This document shows, piece after piece, positions 49,193-51,281 of a stretch of 51,281 bases of DNA. The notes under the pieces were generated by a model, which ran no database searches, had not been told where the DNA came from, and saw only the letters and a list, made by a program, of their open reading frames with translations. Positions within the stretch are counted from its first letter, which is position 1; the number at the start of each line of letters is the position of its first letter. The stretch is taken from positions 1 through 51,281 of the forward strand of contig NZ_BDBB01000051.1 in the NCBI RefSeq assembly GCF_001612765.1, in the 5' to 3' direction. The position numbers and the translations under genes are program-made. The stretch is from Nocardia arthritidis NBRC 100137 (GTDB lineage: Bacteria > Actinomycetota > Actinomycetes > Mycobacteriales > Mycobacteriaceae).

Positions 49193-51281
49193 TCAGTCGC
49201 GCGGCTTCTCGCGCAGCTCGTAGGCCTCGATGATGTCGCCTTCCTTGATATCGGAGTAGGTGACCGTCATACCGCATTCGAAGCCCTCGCGGACCTCGGT
49301 GACGTCGTCCTTCTCCCGGCGCAGCGACGAGATCGTCGTCGTCTCGGCGATCACCACGTTGTCCCGGAGCAGGCGCGCCTTGGCGTTGCGCTTGACCGAA
49401 CCCGACGTGACCATGCAACCGGCGATGTTACCGATCTTCGACGATCGGAAGATCGCCCTGATCTCGGCCCGGCCCAGCTCGACCTCTTCGTAGATCGGCT
49501 TGAGCATGCCCTTGAGGGCCTTCTCGATCTCGTCGATGGCCTGGTAGATCACCGAGTAGTACCGAATGTCGACACCCTCGCGGTTGGCCAGCTCGGTGGC
49601 CTTGCCTTCGGCGCGGACGTTGAATCCGATGATGATCGCGTTCGACGCCGAAGCGAGGTTGACGTTGGTCTCGGTGACGCCACCGACGCCGCGGTCGATC
49701 ACCCGCAGACGCACCTCGTCGCCCACCTGGATCTGGAGCAGCGCCTCCTCGAGGGCCTCGACCGTACCCGAGTTGTCGCCCTTGAGGATCAGGTTCAGCT
49801 CGCTGGTCTCCTTCAGCGCGGCATCCAGATCTTCCAGGCTGATCCGCTTGCGGCTGCGTGCGGCCAGCGCGTTGCGCTTGCGCGCATTGCGCCGGTCGGC
49901 GATCTGCCGGGCGATCCGGTCCTCGTCGACCACGAGCAGGTTGTCACCGGCGCCGGGCACCGAGGTGAAACCGACCACCTGGACGGGCCGCGACGGCAAT
50001 GCCGCCTCGACGTCGTCGCCGTGCTCGTCGACCATCCGGCGCACGCGGCCGTAGGCGTCTCCCGCCACGATCGAGTCGCCGACCCGCAGGGTGCCGCGCT
50101 GGATCAGCACGGTCGCCACCGGGCCTCGACCGCGGTCGAGGTGCGCCTCGATGGCCACACCCTGCGCGTCCATGTCCGGGTTGGCCCGCAGGTCCAGCGC
50201 CGCGTCTGCGGTCAGCAGGACCGCCTCGAGCAGCGCATCGATGTTGATGTTCTGCCTGGCGGAGATGTCGACGAACATGGTCTCGCCGCCGTATTCCTCG
50301 GCGACCAGGCCGTACTCGGTGAGCTGCTGACGAACCTTCTGCGGGTTCGCGCCTTCCTTGTCGATCTTGTTGACCGCCACCACGATCGGCACGTCGGCCG
50401 CCTGTGCGTGGTTGATCGCCTCCACCGTCTGCGGCATGACGCCGTCGTCGGCGGCGACCACCAGGATCGCGATGTCGGTGGCCTTCGCACCGCGGGCACG
50501 CATGGCGGTGAACGCCTCGTGACCGGGGGTGTCGATGAAGGTGATGAGCCGGTCCTCGTCACCCAGATGGGTGAGCACCTGGTAGGCGCCGATGTGCTGG
50601 GTGATGCCACCGGCCTCGCCCTCGCGGACGTTCGCCTTGCGGATGGTGTCCAGCAGTCGGGTCTTACCGTGGTCGACGTGACCCATGACGGTCACCACCG
50701 GCGGACGCTGTTCGAGGTCTTCCTCGCCGCCCTCGTCCTCGCCGTAGGTGAGGTCGAACGACTCCAGCAGCTCACGGTCCTCGTCCTCGGGGCTGACCAC
50801 GTGGACGACGTAGTTCATCTCGCTGCCGAGCAGCTCGAGGGTCTCGTCGTTCACCGACTGGGTCGCGGTGACCATCTCACCGAGGTTGAACAGGGCCTGG
50901 ACCAGCGCGGCCGGGTTCGCGTCGATCTTCTCCGCGAAGTCCGACAGCGACGCGCCGCGGGCGAGCCGGATGATCTCGCCGTTGCCGCGCGGCAGCCGCA
51001 CGCCGCCGACGGCGGGCGCCTGCATCGAGTCGTACTCTTGCCGCTTCTGCCGCTTCGACTTGCGGCCACGACGGGGAGCGCCACCGGGACGGCCGAACGC
51101 GCCTGCCGCACCACCGCGGCCACCGGGACCACCCGGACGACCGCCACCGCCGCCGCCACCGGGACGACCGCGGAAACCGCCGGCCGCGCCGCCACCGGCA
51201 CCGGGCGCACCGGCACCAGCGCCAGGGGCGCCGCCGCCACCACCGCGGTAGCCACCACCGCCACCACCGCCGGGACGACCC
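49193..51281 (-). CDS. infB: Translation initiation factor IF-2 (5' end beyond the window)
   Basis: About 696 codons are visible, missing the start. The GTPase domain has G1 VMGHVDHGKTRLLD, G3 DTPGHEAFTAMRARG and G4 VNKIDKEG; domains II, C1 and C2 follow (VVDEDRIARQIADRRN, LKGDNSGTVEALEEALLQI, GRAEIRAIFRSSKIGNIAGCMVTSG). The far N-terminal part (about 51060-51281) encodes the long Gly/Arg/Pro-rich linker usual in actinobacterial IF-2, after which KSKRQKRQEYDSMQAPAVGG leads into the conserved region. IF-2 delivers initiator tRNA to the ribosome. It heads the visible infB-DUF503-rbfA-nrnA run. Confidence 0.98.
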   Translation of the reverse strand, partial: GRPGGGGGGGYRGGGGGAPGAGAGAPGAGGGAAGGFRGRPGGGGGGGRPGGPGGRGGAAGAFGRPGGAPRRGRKSKRQKRQEYDSMQAPAVGGVRLPRGNGEIIRLARGASLSDFAEKIDANPAALVQALFNLGEMVTATQSVNDETLELLGSEMNYVVHVVSPEDEDRELLESFDLTYGEDEGGEEDLEQRPPVVTVMGHVDHGKTRLLDTIRKANVREGEAGGITQHIGAYQVLTHLGDEDRLITFIDTPGHEAFTAMRARGAKATDIAILVVAADDGVMPQTVEAINHAQAADVPIVVAVNKIDKEGANPQKVRQQLTEYGLVAEEYGGETMFVDISARQNINIDALLEAVLLTADAALDLRANPDMDAQGVAIEAHLDRGRGPVATVLIQRGTLRVGDSIVAGDAYGRVRRMVDEHGDDVEAALPSRPVQVVGFTSVPGAGDNLLVVDEDRIARQIADRRNARKRNALAARSRKRISLEDLDAALKETSELNLILKGDNSGTVEALEEALLQIQVGDEVRLRVIDRGVGGVTETNVNLASASNAIIIGFNVRAEGKATELANREGVDIRYYSVIYQAIDEIEKALKGMLKPIYEEVELGRAEIRAIFRSSKIGNIAGCMVTSGSVKRNAKARLLRDNVVIAETTTISSLRREKDDVTEVREGFECGMTVTYSDIKEGDIIEAYELREKPRD

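Noticed and set aside
51060..51281. Repeated CCGCCACC/CCACCGGG-type units, resembling a tandem repeat or CRISPR-like array
   Set aside because: These are Gly and Arg/Pro codons of the IF-2 N-terminal linker, irregular in spacing and in frame with infB. There are no true spacers.

Overview
The window is about 70% GC, densely coded, and looks like the chromosome of a mycolic-acid-type actinobacterium, most probably Nocardia or a close relative. The evidence is gene order and gene content: dapA followed by a 4-nt-overlapping rnj start, a flavodoxin-like gene / small membrane protein / dapB, M16 protease / pnp / rpsO / ribF, an MntR(SirR)-type regulator, and truB / pptT / metallophosphoesterase / MATE / nrnA / rbfA / DUF503 / infB. 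As I recall it, this matches the order of the Mycobacterium tuberculosis Rv2752c-Rv2839c region, with insertions. Genus level is inference; no search was run.

Layout. 0-8 kb: lysine/diaminopimelate genes (dapA, dapB), the start of RNase J, an orphan ribbon-helix-helix regulator with its own operator, a YcaQ-type protein, and a three-gene signalling operon (LuxR response regulator, histidine kinase, degenerate kinase-like membrane protein). 8-15 kb: two divergent MarR regulators, a zinc alcohol dehydrogenase, an NTF2-like protein, a YbaB-like protein, an FBP zinc-finger protein, a YihY membrane protein coupled to a short iron-permease-like protein, and an AraC regulator. 15-20 kb: a stress-type island with a SigF/SigB-family sigma factor, a STAS anti-anti-sigma-like protein behind a SigF-type promoter, a PAS-ANTAR regulator, a PfkB sugar kinase, Hsp20 and a small acidic partner. 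20-29 kb: tRNA-Gly(GCC), an MFS exporter divergent from an ArsR regulator with a clear inverted-repeat operator, a lipoprotein, then the conserved RNA block M16 protease-pnp-rpsO, an alpha/beta hydrolase and ribF.

29.6-42 kb is accessory DNA between ribF and truB. It holds a cupin-aminotransferase-unknown operon, the MntR-type regulator, and a nine-gene catabolic cluster (32.8-42.0 kb). That cluster has tartrate/D-malate dehydrogenase-like, succinate-semialdehyde dehydrogenase-like, class III aminotransferase, DUF3830, amidase, D-2-hydroxyacid dehydrogenase, two Asp/Glu racemase / maleate isomerase / arylmalonate decarboxylase-like enzymes and a GntR/FCD regulator. An identical 16-bp sequence with a GntR-type inverted repeat (ATTGTCAACAATCCGA) lies in both divergent promoter regions (35.46 and 39.77 kb), so the nine genes look like one self-contained regulon. 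This is the best candidate for an undescribed system here: I can place it in amide/C4-dicarboxylate catabolism but cannot name its substrate.

42-51.3 kb returns to the conserved backbone: an EF-hand protein, a small secreted protein, truB, pptT, a metallophosphoesterase, a MATE transporter, nrnA, rbfA, DUF503 and a 5'-truncated infB at the right edge.
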